Numbered from the stretch's first letter, positions 45,532 to 58,370 are shown. The stretch is DNA of 64,000 nt from Larix kaempferi (GCA_027924585.1 BSBM01000307.1:12881001-12945000), one strand, 5' to 3'. Notes: generated by a model from the letters alone, not told the origin. Numbers and translations: made by a program.

Positions 45532-47553
45532 TGTAATGTCCCTTGTTAGGAATTTTATTAAAATTGCAATTTTCCACTTTTTTCCTTGGTTCGACCTTTG
45601 ACTAGTTTCGATCTCTAGGTCCCAAATTTGCCCCAAATGATCCCAAATCTTCTGAGAAGGTATATGAATGATATTAGAACATAAATATGTGTTTCAGGGA
45701 TGCCTTTGTACCTTTAAAACACTTCTGCAAATACTCTTTCAATTCTGGTCAATGTAGGTAACTTTATTAGTGATTTCCCTTTGACTAGTATTGGTCTCTA
45801 GGTCTCAAATTGACTCCAAATGCCTTCAAATCTTCAATGAAGGTTTATGAATGATATTAGGAATTGAATATGATGTTTAGGGATAACATATGGCCACCAA
45901 AAGACCTCTGCAAACTCTCTTAAGATTCTGGACCAAGTATGCAATTTTACTAGTAATTTGGGGTTCAAATCCCCCTAAGGTAAGTACTGAAAATGGCTTC
46001 CCAAATGCCTCCAAACCCACTCAAATTTATGAACAGAGGTATGTAATGTGTTAAGTATGTTATTAAGGTCTCATATGCACCATTAATGGTTTATTACAAT
46101 TGTTCTCACCCTCTCCCATTCAACAGCAAAAATCCCCAATTCGACCCTTGGGGAAATGGCACTATTTCTTCTCCCAATGCAATTAAACTGAGTAAAAATG
46201 CTTCAAATGCTCAAGTACAGTACATGAAACTTGTATAAGATATCCATGGCAGTATATGTATCACAAATATATCAGATAATCATCCATTCATTCGAAATCA
46301 TCATCAATACATTGGCTCACAACAAGGTAGTGGGGAAATGGCATTATTCTTCCATTAAAAATGAGATTTATACATTTCTACTTGGAATTTCGACCTGAAA
46401 CTTTTTGGAGATGAAGAACAGAGTATTTAATTCATATTACAAAGTAAATGGGGCATTAGAAGCTCCCCCAAAGAGTACAATAGCTCACCAAAAACGCCCT
46501 CCCTCAAGGATCAAGAATATGCCATCAAAACTGGAAATGGTTGAAGGAGCGAGCTGCAATAGAAGAAACCATGAGCTGCCCTATAGCTTATACCTGCAAA
46601 TAAAGACTCCATTAAAGCTCCAAATGAAAGGTCTAAATGGCCTTTCCAATTGCCAACTTGGATGGGAATCTTTCACCCTCGAAATTGGCTAAGGCAAGAA
46701 ACTAGTCATCCACTAGCTCTCCCTCTTCACAAATGCAATTGCAAATTCTACAAATGATCAAAAGCCATTCTCATACTTCATTTATACATTTTATAACCAA
46801 CATTAGCCTTCTAAGGGTCGAAATCCTTTCAATAGATTCAATAGATTTTCATTTAGGAAATATTCCACATTTGCCACTTGTCTCCTAGTTCCAACCTTCC
46901 ATCTTCTCCCAAATTCGATTTTGAGTCTCTTTGGCTTCTCCAACTCCCAAATTCACCTTCTTTGAGCCTATTTTTGGGGCTGACATGTCATAGTGGTCAG
47001 ATGTCAGAGGTCAGGTCTGCAATTTGTCATAGTTGTCATAGATTCTCTATCATTGGTGTCATAGGGGCTAGGGAATCTAGCCCAAGTGTCCACAAACTTC
47101 CACTTTGACTCTTTATCTTCCATGGAGGTTACCAATCCTTCCAAATTCGACCTAATATGATCAATGACATGTGTTATGACTTACCAACTCACCCAAGAGT
47201 GTTCACATTCCCATTAATTCGAATTTGCAAAAGAGAGATACCATGTATTATGAAAAATCAAGCTAGTGTGGGTCCCACATCCTCCATATGTCTCCAAAAC
47301 CATTTGTCACTTAGGATTTCTCTTGAATTTCTTTATTCACTCTATTTATTAAATACTTGAACCCTTCTAATGTCTAAACATCATTTATTATCCCCCTTAT
47401 TCCAAATCCCAAAGCTTCCACCCCAAACCTAGGAAACTAGTAATTTTCCTCCTTGGCAATTATTTGACCCTTAACATCAATTTTACAAACTCTAATGAAT
47501 ATGGCTAATGTGATTAGGCCATTGTGACCCAATTCCAAATTTGGGACATGACA
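45532..47553 (+). mobile_element. Solo LTR, 2022 bp
   Basis: Begins TGTAATGTCCC and ends GGGACATGACA, a near-perfect inverted end pair. Perfect 5-bp target-site duplication GTGAA at 45527-45531 and 47554-47558. There is no internal region, so it is the product of LTR-LTR recombination. Orientation cannot be fixed without the internal domain. It contains two diverged about 185-bp tandem segments (about 45589-45767 and 45768-45960, both with TTTGACTAGT..TCTCTAGGTC.CAAATT) and short open frames (46405-46692, 46878-47108) that look incidental. It lies 370 bp after the SAMDC stop and could influence its 3' end. Confidence 0.88.
45589..45960 (+). repeat. Two diverged about 185-bp tandem segments inside the solo LTR
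   Basis: Both start with CCTTTGACTAGT and share TCTCTAGGTC, TATGAATGATATTAG, CCTCTGCAAA/ACTTCTGCAAA and TTACTAGTAATTT/TTATTAGTGATTT words. Divergence is high, so this is an old feature of the LTR family. Confidence 0.7.
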
Positions 47554-47773
47554 GTGAAGCAGTATTTATTATTTACTAATAATGTAATAATTATTTATTA
47601 TAAAATATTATAGTTTTGCTCATGGATAAAAATTAAACTTTAAATTATAATAATAATTTATTAATTTAAAATTTAAAAGTTTAATTTGAATATTTTTTAA
47701 TGATGAAAAACAAATAACTTTAGCCATTTCTATAACGAGAGAGTTAAAGGATTTTAGGTTTCCTTGGCAGTGT

Positions 47774-48719
47774 TGGAATGGTTTTTAGGTGGGTATTTTT
47801 GTGGTTGATGTTTCTAATTTTAAGCGGGATTCATCATTAGGACAGAATATGGTGTAGAAAGGTTGTCAACCAGTAGTTAAGGATGCCCGATCATATCTCC
47901 TTCTCTTCATCTTCCAATTCTTCAAAAAAGATCTTCCAAAATTAATGCTATTTACTAATAATTTCAATTCAAATTTTTGAATAAATGCATTCAAATTTGA
48001 TGTTCATTACTAAAATTATTCATTCACAATTGATGCTCATTACTAAAATTATTGTAATAATATTATTAATCTTATTCATAACAACAATTATTCATCATAA
48101 TAGTTTAAATAATAATCAACAAATAGTTCAAGTAATAATCTTTATGATAAAAATCATGAAACCTTAATTAATTAAAAATACTCTTAAAAAGATAGGACTT
48201 CATCATAAGTGTTATTAATAAGATTAATAATACTCCAATTATTTTAACAATTTAATAATTCAAACTAAAGGATCAAATTAATCAAAAAGATAATTAAAAT
48301 TTTGCAAAATAATTATTCAAATTAATAATTATTATGAACTAAAGATAATTATTAGTAATAAGATCCTTATTAATGATAAGTTATAAATACTTATTACTCA
48401 AAAGATTTACTAAAAGGATTATCAATAAGTATTAATCAAATTATTTAATAATTGGTGTTATGAATAAGATTAATAATATTCTTACAATAATTTTAGTAAT
48501 GAGCATCAAATTTGAATGAAATTATTGAAATTATTAATAATTAGCATCAATTTTGGAAGATTTTTTGTGAAGAATTGGAAGATGAATGGAGAAGAAGATA
48601 TGATCGGGCATCCTTAACTATTTATAGGGGATTGGTAACCTTTCTACACCATATTCTCTTAGGATTCGAAACGTCGACAACAAAAATATTAATGATGGAT
48701 CATCCAAAAACCCATTCCA
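47774..48719. mobile_element. Foldback (long inverted repeat) element, about 0.95 kb
   Basis: The left arm from about 47774 to 48095 is the imperfect reverse complement of 48405-48719, centred near 48250. The best-paired parts are GAATATGGTGTAGAAAGGTT (47845) against its complement at 48656, and AGTTAAGGATGCCCGATCAT (47876 region) against 48600-48620. The AT-rich middle does not pair well. No target-site duplication was confirmed. A transcript would fold into a long hairpin. Confidence 0.8.
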
Positions 48720-51640
48720 AAAGAGAAAGTTATTATTAATGTAGAAGGAAATTTACCTATACATATGCACTAATGAAGGAAAGGAAAACAAAGCTTAACA
48801 AAGGAAATCTAGACACATATCAAACAAACACCACAATCATAACACCATCACAATGTTAAATCATTATGATCTAATTATTCTATCTTACGTGACTCTATAT
48901 TTAGAGTTGCAAATATCTCCATCCATACAATAATACATGCATCTATTTGTACAATATAGGGACCATTTCCCATCAAGATCCTAAGTGGACGATGGCTCTT
49001 AGCAATTTCGGTAATTTTCTTTATAGTATTCGTAAACTTCTCTTCTCCATTCCTTTGTTTCTTTCACATATTATTTTCAAATGGTACTCTCTTTCTATTA
49101 GATGCATATTTCAAGAATAGTAATATGCAATTAACACAATCTAAAAAGTATTACAATACTAATTAAGCACATGTGCATAAGGACTACCAAATTCCTAACC
49201 TTCCTCATACCATACTCATCTTTTGGATCCTAAATGGTGATGTAGATCTCCAAGTCAACTTGGCCTCTCAATTAGGTGAAGAAACTTGTAAAAAACATGA
49301 AGTTACAATATGCTTCCTAATCCCCTAATGGTAATTATCATTAACTATTGCAGATCCACCATTAATTATAGTTGATGCAAAGGTACATACCATCATTCTC
49401 AACATCATTTCATTTTGAATTTTCAAGGTTTGATTACAATAGAGAAGGTGGGATAATGGGTGTTGCAATTTGGACATGTCTAGGCACAACACACAAAGTT
49501 GGCTTCGACATCAAGTTTGTCAAGGTATGTGGGTTCAATTTTAGTTCTTTTGGTGGCATTTTTGGTTCTCTGAGGTGATGGGATTATCCAAGCTCTAGTT
49601 TATTCTTTAGTTCTTACATTGGGGGAATTTGTGGATTGGAATATTTTTTATGGGTTCGTATTGGTGTTTGAATTATGGTCTAGGACTAGAGGTAGTTGGA
49701 CTGTGTTGTTTAGTCTTGTGTTCACTTTATGTGAACCTTGTGTTTGCATTTGGTTTGGGGTGGAATTGGGAATTCATGTGCATTTTGGTTACAACTACCC
49801 AAACAATTGGGACTTGGGAAATGGTAATTGGGATTTGGGAATTGTTTTGCCTACGGATTATGGGCATTGTGAATTATAATCTTTTTCAAATATTTATAGG
49901 TAAACAAACAATTGTGAGCTATGGGGTCTATGTTCTAAGCAGAATATAGGGGACTCCTTGGACCATTTCTCCCACCCTATCAATGGGAATATTTCATACT
50001 CTTCTCCCTTGTTGTTGTTGGTGATTTCAAACTAGCATGTGCCAAAAGACACCTACTAAAATTTAGGAACCAAATTAGAGTTTGAAATGGAAAAGATAAA
50101 TAAAAGAAATTACATAAATTAAGAGTTAAACTAAGCACATGCGTGGACAAAATATAAGCTAGCATCTTTAACAAGCATGTAAAATAAATAATGGTTTTTT
50201 ATATTTGCATAAATGGGTTGTACATAGAGCAAGTGGTACCTTCAAATAGTGATGGCAATGGCCCTTGTAGCCATTTGAAGTAGCATGCTCTGAGTCTCTT
50301 GGCAGTCGAGTGTTCTCCAATGTACTCGTCATAAGGTGCAAAATATTTGGTAAAAGGTGAAAATAGAACACTCAAGGGGGTTCAGGGTTTTGGTAGAGAT
50401 GAGGAACCTTCACATTTATTATATAGAAAAATGATTGATGGTTTTTCCCTTGGTATTTGGGCGGGGAAAAAATTGATGGGTTTTGGGAGCCTGAGGTATT
50501 TATTGACCGTTAGTATTTGGATAAGTATTGGGTTTTACCTCTTTTATGGGACTTGAATTTTTTCTCATTTCTTTTTACTTTTTTGGTAAGTTTCCTTTAT
50601 TTTTGGGAATTTCTCTTTTCTGGGGGGATTTACTAACTTCCCTCTTTTGTGGAAAAGGGAGGAGTATCCAATATATATTAATTATGGGCCAAATTAACTT
50701 GCAACTTTGGGATTTTTGGATATGTAAAGGTTACAATGGTAGGAATGAAAGTGGCTATGATGTAGGGGAATGGGGCAGCTAGGGGGATGAGCAAGGTGAA
50801 CAATTTTTTGGTGTTAGCATATAATTTCCCCCCTGATGTGTGAGGGCATGAGCTCATCGTATGGCCAACACACATCATAGGATATTTCTTTTCCAAGGTA
50901 TGAGTGTGAACGTAGTATGGAGAACAGAGAGACTCCTTCAAAGGGTGGAACGTACTCTTCAATGGGACTAAAATGGTTGAACTTGCAGATACCATCGTCA
51001 AATGGATGAGGAACATATTATCTCAAATTAATGGACGAGTTAGGCATACCCATGCTTGTATCAATGTCTCAGTATACAAAAATAGAAATAGGCCCAAAGG
51101 GGACCTCATAAATACAACAATAACTTATGTGTGCATCATAAGTGCCCAAGATGGGATAAAAAATGGAGTGGAATCATGGTCCAACCATGGCTGATATGAA
51201 GAACTGATACTGGAAACAATGGCATTCATCAAGAATGCAGTATCACAAGAATTGATGCTCTGCTGGATTTGAAGGGGTCCAACTATTGTAAGGAATCATA
51301 CAACTGAGAGTATGAAATATCAGAGGTACAATCGACTGCATCTGAATTAGATATACTAGGAAACATGAAACTTGAGGGATTTCGAACACTGTGGAAGGTG
51401 GGATCTCCCCTAAGGAGACTACCATTTTCACTAATGAGTTTGAAATCCCATGTCATTTTCACTATTGAGTGTTGAGATTGCGTTGAGGGACTCAGAAAAG
51501 GATTGTTGATTTCTTCTAATTGGACCGGTGGATTCAAGTTCTGCGACTTCTAGGTAACCACTCTCAAGATTCTTAGTCTTTTTGTCCATTTACTTTTTAG
51601 ATTTTGGGCCTTCTTGGTACCTTGACAAACCTCACAAGGG
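48720..51640. other. Intergenic, no gene recognised
   Basis: About 2.9 kb. Several 60-110-codon frames (for example 49619-49949 +, 50528-50782 +, 50678-51016 -) overlap one another on both strands and show no recognisable motif. G/T-rich composition at 49550-49870 explains the overlapping + frames. Confidence 0.4.
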
Positions 51641-51646
51641 TTTCAA

Positions 51647-51857
51647 GGCCGGGTGACACCTTTTGTGGTTATAGGTGCAACCTATGTCACACTTTTCAAG
51701 GAGATAGGTGAAACCTAGGTTGCACCTATCCAAGGGATAGGTGTTACCTAGGTCACACCTGTTTCATGGAAAGGAGTGACTTGGGTTGAAATATTTGGAT
51801 TAACAGGTGCAACCCATGTCACCTTTCTCTCCAAAGAGGGTGTGACCCAGGGCTAAA
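51647..51857. repeat. Cluster of GGTG..ACC palindromic words
   Basis: At least six variants of AGGTGNAACC(TAGG) occur in about 200 bp, on both strands: ATAGGTGCAACCTATGTCAC, ATAGGTGAAACCTAGGTTGC, ATAGGTGTTACCTAGGTCAC, CAGGTGCAACCCATGTCACC, GGGTGTGACCC. The segment directly precedes the plant-mobile-domain pseudogene. Confidence 0.65.
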
Positions 51858-51932
51858 GAGGCATTTTTTTCTCGGAAACTAATTTGGATGTCGTGGACAT
51901 GTAGGATGTTGTGGGTTACCTAGCGAGAACAG

Positions 51933-52826
51933 GACATGAGAGATCATTGGGAGGAGATCGAGGCTAACCAAGATGCATAGGATAGCTTGGCGAGGCATGG
52001 GTTGTTGAAATTCGTGGAGAACCCCTTAATGCATAATGCAAAGTTACTACTAAACAAATTGGTGGAGTTTTGGGATTGCGATGCAAAGGTTTTCATGGTG
52101 CAAGGTGACCAATCAGAGCTCACCCTGGAGGACGTGTACTTCATGTCATGACTCTTGAGGTTGGTAGTAATAGGGGACACATAGCCGAAGCATCCATGAG
52201 ACGTTTCGATGCAAGATGTGTGGGATCCAAATTACTATTTGATGACAACGATGCACATATCTTACATCCTTCTATGTGACATTGAGAGTATGGAGACTCG
52301 TTCAATTGAAATTGTGATGGTGCGGGTACTGGTATCGAGTGGACCGCACAAGATCTCACGTGGTTAGATGATTCTAGTGGAGAGGGTACTAGTGGGTACC
52401 TAATTTGGGTGCGCGCAAATGTACCTGATGACCATTCGAAGCTAGCTAAACAAGGTGAGTTTTTTAGGTGGTGACTTTTGCTTCCTATAATTTCTATGCT
52501 TAATCCCCTTTTAGTAGGTGCCTACATTGTGGCCGCATATAGCAATGTGTGACGATGGTCCAATGGAGCCCAGGATGAGGCCTTGTTGTGAGATGATGAT
52601 GAGGGAGGGAGGTGGCTTAGTGGGAAGGTTCTTCCCCATAGAGATATTTACACAATGGCGTCAACTACTAGTAGCTATGGAGGACTACCCGTATACCAGT
52701 ATGGACTTCAACCTTGGTGACCATGAGTTACCTCGACCTCCTAGCCAGGCTTGGGGAATGATGGTACGTATGCAGTTATGTTTTATGGATATATATGTTT
52801 ATACTACTAGAATAGATGGTATCTAG
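51933..52826 (+). pseudogene. Plant mobile domain (PMD, aminotransferase-like) pseudogene
   Basis: The frame from 51933 reads, around stops, RHGLLKFVENPLMHNAKLLL, then KLVEFWDCDAKVFMV and SELTLEDVYFMS. This matches the N-terminal part of the plant mobile domain: a short helix region, L..L...W....F, then GE.T.TLEDV..L.GL. The second open part (52518-52826) reads MRPCCEMMMREGGGLVGRFF and AWGMM. There are stops at about 51972, 52149 and 52185 and further stops to 52500. PMD proteins of the MAIN/MAIL1 group act in nuclear silencing of transposons, and the domain is also carried by transposons. This copy is dead. Which of the two origins applies cannot be told from the window. Confidence 0.6.
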
Positions 52827-54784
52827 AGTTTTTATATGATGTGGATATTGATGACTAGCCATGTGTGTGTAGATACCAGAGGCGTGGAGGTAGGGTGGAG
52901 GGTATATACCCTCCAACTCACATGAAACAATGGTGTTTTCCAGTGCCGTTGAGGCTACACCAGAGTCGTTGCGGAGAGATTGATCAACTTACTTGATGGA
53001 TTCATTGAGGATCACACATTTTCCCTACATTTATAGATCTAAGGAAATTTCTCAATACACTTGTAAGAACTACTCATGTAGCCAAATATTTAGTAGGGGG
53101 CATACTAGATAATCCTCGAGTATCCACCCCAAACAAAAGAACAAAACATTATGCACTAACCACACATGCACTATGTGTTCCTATTTTTGCCATTACACTC
53201 ATCATTGTCCTAAAATCCCTCAATTTTGGGACACTGTCGCTATGATTTGATTGGCACAACCCTCATTGTTAGCTCATAAATAGCCTCACCCAAGACTTAT
53301 GCTATTAAATTCATAACTATGTTAGAGGAGATTGTCACTCATTGAGGGCGTTTGTAATTTGGACACAATATTCACATGATTTCTTCGGACATTGGCATGA
53401 TTTCCCCAATCCAACCAACCATCCCGAGAGCCTCACTCATACATTAACTCAATGACATCCTACTCGTCCATGTCGTTCGTATGGGTTGTTGACCCAATTC
53501 TCGTTCCAATGCTTCATTTTGTGCAGAAACCGAGCTACTTGTCTTGAGAAGATGAGATTAGTTGACAAATCGGGCCTCCTTCCTCGACAATATCAACAAC
53601 CATTAGGTTGCAACAAAAACAACAACTATATATTTAAAAAAATAGAGTATTTGTTACTGTCCTCTATAAAACAAATTACACTTATGGAATCCTTGGACAT
53701 TGAAATTCATGGGATTCGCATGCAAGTAAATGACAAAAATAACAATGGAGTCATTACCCAAAACAAATCTTTATTCACCCATCACAATTAAGTAAGTCAT
53801 AGTGCTTTATACAAAAGTGGCATGGATCTATATAGGTGTACATACCCTACTTGTTCTAGATTTGAACATATAATCTCTTAGGAGGAAACTCATATTATTA
53901 ACCATTAGTCCCACTCAAGGTTCTATATAATCCACAATATTTTTTAAATTTATATTTATTTATTAGTAATAATAACCTTATCTAATTTTAAGGTCATGGC
54001 CACCACAAAATTGGTGTATGTGACCCCCTTGTTTGTGGCACAAGGAACTCCCCCCAATCAATCATTTGTGATGATTAATCATAGACTTATGGAATGTTGG
54101 AGATGACTTGTCCACCATTATGCAAGGATGAGCACTCTTTTAAACTTTGATGAGTAACATGCATTGTTAAGGAAACCTAGTAACACGCACTCAATATAAC
54201 CATCACTAATTCATGATAAATTTAAGGTTTGGATTTTGAATTTTTCATTAAAAAATATAATTCATTAATGTATACAAATAAATTTTAATTTAAAAAAATC
54301 ATTAATGTATAAAGATAAATTTTAATTTCATTTTTTTATTAAAAAATAAATTTCAAAGAAATGAGTGAATACATAGACAAATTCAAATTTTTTAGTGAGT
54401 TTAAGTTTTTAATTAAAATTATGATGTTGATGATGATCATCATAATCATCATGGTGATGACGGTTAACATACACCGAGACCAACTTTCGTCAATCAGACC
54501 TTAAGAAGATTACTTCGATTGTTGCAAAATTTTATTTCTATGTTGAAGAAGCTTAGAAATAAGCATTCCTAGGTTTCCATAGTTTTGACAAGTTAGAAGG
54601 CATTAGGGAGGTTTGTATTTTAGCAAAGATTATGAAATTGTGATGTAATGTGGGTGCACATAGGGCATTCTAAGAGAAAGTGAATTTCATCCTCAATGTT
54701 TTGTCTCACAGAGATGGAAAATCCTTTCCACCCACAGTGTTTTGGGAAGGGTTTTGCAGAGTAGAATAGGGTTTTGCATGATCT
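52827..54784. other. Intergenic, no gene recognised
   Basis: About 2 kb of AT-rich sequence. An open frame at 53486-53791 (+) has no recognisable motif. A GATGATGATCATCATAATCATCATG run (54430-54455) is a short imperfect palindromic microsatellite. Confidence 0.4.
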
Positions 54785-54877
54785 AAAATGGAATTCTAGA
54801 TTCATCAAGGGAGGAAGAAGATGTTTCATGGTATGTCAATGATGAGGCTTGCATTGGTGGAAACATATTAAAAAACG

Positions 54878-55889
54878 ATGAGGAGATCAGGAAGTTGTTC
54901 CACCATGTCACATCACCATGACCTAAGCTACTTAGTAGTGAAGGTCCCCAAGGCTTCATATTCATGTGGAAAGTGCTCTGCTATCATTTTAGCTTTTCTC
55001 CTATTAGATGAATCCCCCCCTTCATTACAAGGTTTTGTTGGTACTTTGAAAGTTGGAGATGGGTATTGTTTGGAATATATTGTTGTTATCCCAAAGCCTT
55101 TAGGATGGGTTGATGAAGGTGGTATTATTGTTTCTCGTGTTGAAGGGAAAGAGCCTCTAAATGTAATTGAATTGGTTAATGATGTTGATAAGAGTAGGAA
55201 ACTGTCTGGTGCTAGGGATAAAGAGAGACACTCTTTGAAATATTTTAGGGTAAAAGTTGGGAAGGAGTTATTAACGTTGGGGGGAAGGAACATTGATAGG
55301 GTGGAGAGCTTGTTGTCAAGGGAACTATTGGGAATATTATAGTACGTTTCATTGAACAAAGTCAATATATTACTTTACTGTGGACCAATGAGGCTTGGAA
55401 ACCTGTGTTAGGGTATTTCCCTAAATTCAATCTTTTTATGAATGGATGGATTTGCTTTCATTTTTTGTCAAAAGAAAATGCATTGATGATTCTTTAGAAG
55501 TGCAGGTTTATTGGGAAGGGTTCGTTGGACTTGGGATGTAGGAATTTCACCTTTAATCCATTGAAGGAGAAAATTGTGAAGAGGTACTTATCGTTACTCT
55601 TAACCGTCTTCCCTCGACAACTTTGGACCACAAATGTCTTCATTGACTTGGAAAACAAGATTGGGAAATTTATTTTCCTGGAAGAAAAAATGTTGTTTTC
55701 TAAGTATAAGTGAATTGCATTGATGTTGGTAGAATTCGATGTATCAAAGGGTTTTCCAGTGGAGATTGATATATGTTGGTATGTTGGGGTGATTGGAAAT
55801 TTTTTCAGCATCTCGATTATATGAGGGTCCCTTTTCTCTACCATTTCTCTAAGAATACTAGACATCTCAACATAAATGTCTTGGTATGG
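54878..55889 (+). pseudogene. LINE ORF1-like (DUF4283-type) pseudogene, 5' part
   Basis: An ATG frame at 54878-55342 is followed, after a frameshift near 55340, by FIEQSQYITLLWTNEAWKPV, GYFPKFNLFMNGWICFHFLS (stop at about 55495), then GSLDLGCRNFTFNPLKEKIV, NKIGKFIFLEEKMLFSK (stop at 55711), LMLVEFDVSKGFPVEIDICW and LDYMRVPF. The sequence W.P..GYFP..N.F.NGWI.F.F, ..F.P..E, IG.F, VE.DVSKG.P.EI and LDY..VPF is the DUF4283 pattern of plant LINE ORF1 and related gag-like proteins, which bind nucleic acid. The following zinc knuckle (RCHKTGHL equivalent) has lost its cysteines. The frame is cut by the gypsy insertion at 55890. Confidence 0.6.
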
Positions 55890-56472
55890 TGATATGTATC
55901 GTGTCTAGGAAGCATGAGGGGGACAACAGTTCGACTGAATGAGTTGGCTCTGTTATGGCGGAAACTTAATAAACAGAATGAGCAAAAGCAGGAATACGCA
56001 CTACAAATAAACCCAGATACATACAAACAATATGCAGGAATGCGAATTGTTCTTCTATTACTTGCAAACAGATCAAAACTGATTCGGATTGATGTATGTT
56101 ACAATATTATACATGCTTATATAGAAATTTGAGACACTTGGGTGCCTTCCCGTTACGTTCAGTTACAAAGAAGAATTTAGAGTGGTTCAACTCTTCAACC
56201 GTTACATTCGACTGGAAGACAGAGCGACAGTCTGTCGAAGTTCGACAGTTGCTGGTCGCATGTCTACACTGCATGTCGATGTCGCAAACTGTGAGGTCGT
56301 TGAACATGTCGAAGATGTGGAACATGTCACCGGTGCGGAACACATCGAAGTGCTGAAGTTGTTGAAGTCTTGTTGCGTTGAAACTTGTCGAAGTTGTATC
56401 AACCACGAAGACTTAGTCGAGAATGTGTTGAAATTAGCATCCGACAACAAATGCCAACTGCGATGTGGCTCA
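55890..56472 (-). repeat. 3' LTR of the gypsy element
   Basis: 583 bp, starts TGATATGTATCGTGTCTAGG and ends GATGTGGCTCA. The internal block 56215-56430 is rich in GTCGAAG/ACATGTCG words that are more eroded in the other LTR. Confidence 0.93.
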
Positions 56473-56485
56473 GACCTCCTTCCTT
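56473..56485 (-). other. Polypurine tract of the gypsy element
   Basis: On the minus strand AAGGAAGGAGGTC, directly before the 3' LTR. Confidence 0.85.
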
Positions 56486-56489
56486 AAGA

Positions 56490-57810
56490 AACAATGCACC
56501 CCATTGTTTGCTCGCAAAGGTGAGGAAACTTGTCATTCACTTCAGTAGAAAAGTACCACTTTCCCTGAGATGGGATCTGGCCAGCTTTGGAAACCTTAAA
56601 CAAGGGAATTGTGTTCGTCCTCATAAGATGTACCCATCATCCCACAATGGTGTCGCAAGGAAGAGGCTCTTGAATATCTAGTTTGATGTCTACGGAATCT
56701 TCTATTGAGAAGTCATTCTGTTCCAATAAGGTGCATGGTATGGTCAAAGTAGATCCACATTGAAGACTGTATGCAGACCCAAGCAAGCAGGAATGTCGAG
56801 CTGGAAAGTGTTCTCGCTAATCTGTTGAAGAATACTGTATGGTCCAATCATAAAGGTTTTAACTTCTTGAAAGTACCTATGAAGCGCTCCTTCTTAAGAT
56901 GTAACCAGACCTTATCCTTGACGCAAAATGTATGAGGAATGCGGTGCTTGTTGTGTCAGGCCTTATCTTTCTCGTTTGCTCTGTGCAACATATCCTGTTC
57001 TTGTCGCTGAATATCGCAAATCTGTTCTCGAAACTTAATTGCTTTATCAACTTATCGCTGGCTGCGGTCTGTGTCGGAGCTTGGCTGTGTTGAGGATCTG
57101 ATCAAGTCAATAGGCGCTGAAGGTTGAAATCTGTAACAGATCTCAAATGGACTCTTTCCTATAGAGTTGTGCTGAGCATGATTGTAGCTATGTTGTATGT
57201 ATGGAAGACTATCATCCCATGTGCGTCGGTGCTGGTGATTGTACATGCGAAGCAGTTGTACTACCAAGAAGTTCACAACTTCCGTCTATCCGTCGGTCTG
57301 AGGATAGAAAGCTATCGACAATGAGAGTCGCATGTCTAGTTGTTGCCAAAGGGTCTTCCAAAAGATGTTGACGAATCTGGCATCTCGTTCGAAACGATGG
57401 TTTTGGGTAAACCAAAGTGTTTCCAAACATGTGTAAAGAAGAGTTGAGCAGTCTGTTGTGTTGTCGTGGTCTTCTTACATGGTATGAGAATGGCCATCTT
57501 GGAAAATCGATCGACTACTACTAATATTGTGTCATGCTGATGTTTGGTAGTAGGATAACCCGTCAAGTAGTCCATAGAAATAGATTTCCATGGTTGACTA
57601 GGAACTAGCAGAGGTGTGTACAATCCCTGTCATAGATTAGGCAGCTTAGCAATGGCACAAACCACGCATGATCGAATGTACTTGTTGACGTCATATTTAA
57701 GTGTAGGCTAGAAGAAGTACTTCTGCAGAATAGCAAGTGTCTTTGCTACTCCAAAGTGTTTTGCGGTCTTGCTATAGTGCGCGTCCCAAATGAGTTACTG
57801 TAGTTGCTCA
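56490..57810 (-). pseudogene. Gypsy integrase and C-terminal tail pseudogene
   Basis: The zinc-binding part has HYSKTAKHFGVAKTL and RSCVVCAIAK (C-x2-C). The core has MDYLTGYPTTKHQHDTILVV (first Asp) and VDRFSKMAILIPCKKTTT. A frameshift near 57400 is followed by RDARFVNIFWKTLW (second Asp region) and FYPQTDG. The tail reads TWDDSLPYIQHSYNHAQHNS and SPFEICYRFQPSAPIDL. The final 500 bp hold stops and no clear chromodomain. Integrase would insert the cDNA. Confidence 0.85.
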
Positions 57811-57954
57811 CTGGTCAGTACACAAAGCTGTCCAAGCTTGTATAGCAAAGTATATTTTAGGAAGTAGTTGGAATCTGAGGTCGACGACTTGTTAGTTTGT
57901 AAATGTCGATAGACTGCTGAGAAGTCGCTGTCATCCTCATATAATTGTTTCCAA

Positions 57955-58370
57955 ATGGTCGTGTCATAACCCTGCATACTCATCACTGTCAAAAGGAGAG
58001 TAATGGGTGGATGACTGAGGCAATCTGCAGCAGCATTAGCCTTGCCTTTTCGATACTTAATCACCAACTGAAATTGTTGTAGGTAATTAATCCACTTGAG
58101 CTGTCGGTTTGTCTGCAACTTTGATTGTGTCGGAGCGAATTGTAGAGGATTGTGATCAGTAAGAATGATCGTCTCCTTGCCAAGGATGTAATTCCTCCAT
58201 TTCTTGAGAGCTTGCACAATGGCATAGAGTTCTTTTTCGTATGTCGAGTATCGTCTAACTGTGTTGTTAAAAGTCTCGGAATGAAAAGTGATTGGGTGAC
58301 CAGCCAAAGTGATCACTGCGCCCAAGGCATAATCTGATGCGTCCGTCTCAATCTCAAAGGGCTAATGCAA
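57955..58370 (-). pseudogene. Gypsy RNase H pseudogene
   Basis: DASDYALGAVI (first catalytic Asp), then RYSTYEKELYAIVQALKKWR (catalytic Glu), ILTDHNPLQF (catalytic Asp) and YRKGKANAAADCLSHPP. All RNase H landmarks are present. The frame 58325-57795 is open across this domain and into the linker to integrase. Confidence 0.9.

Noticed and set aside
46405-47360. Short plus-strand frames of 67-95 codons
   Set aside because: They lie wholly inside the solo LTR and show no recognisable motif.
56107-56487. Overlapping frames of 82-101 codons on both strands near the gypsy 3' end
   Set aside because: They lie in the LTR, in a repeat of GTCGAAG-type words, and do not match any gypsy protein.
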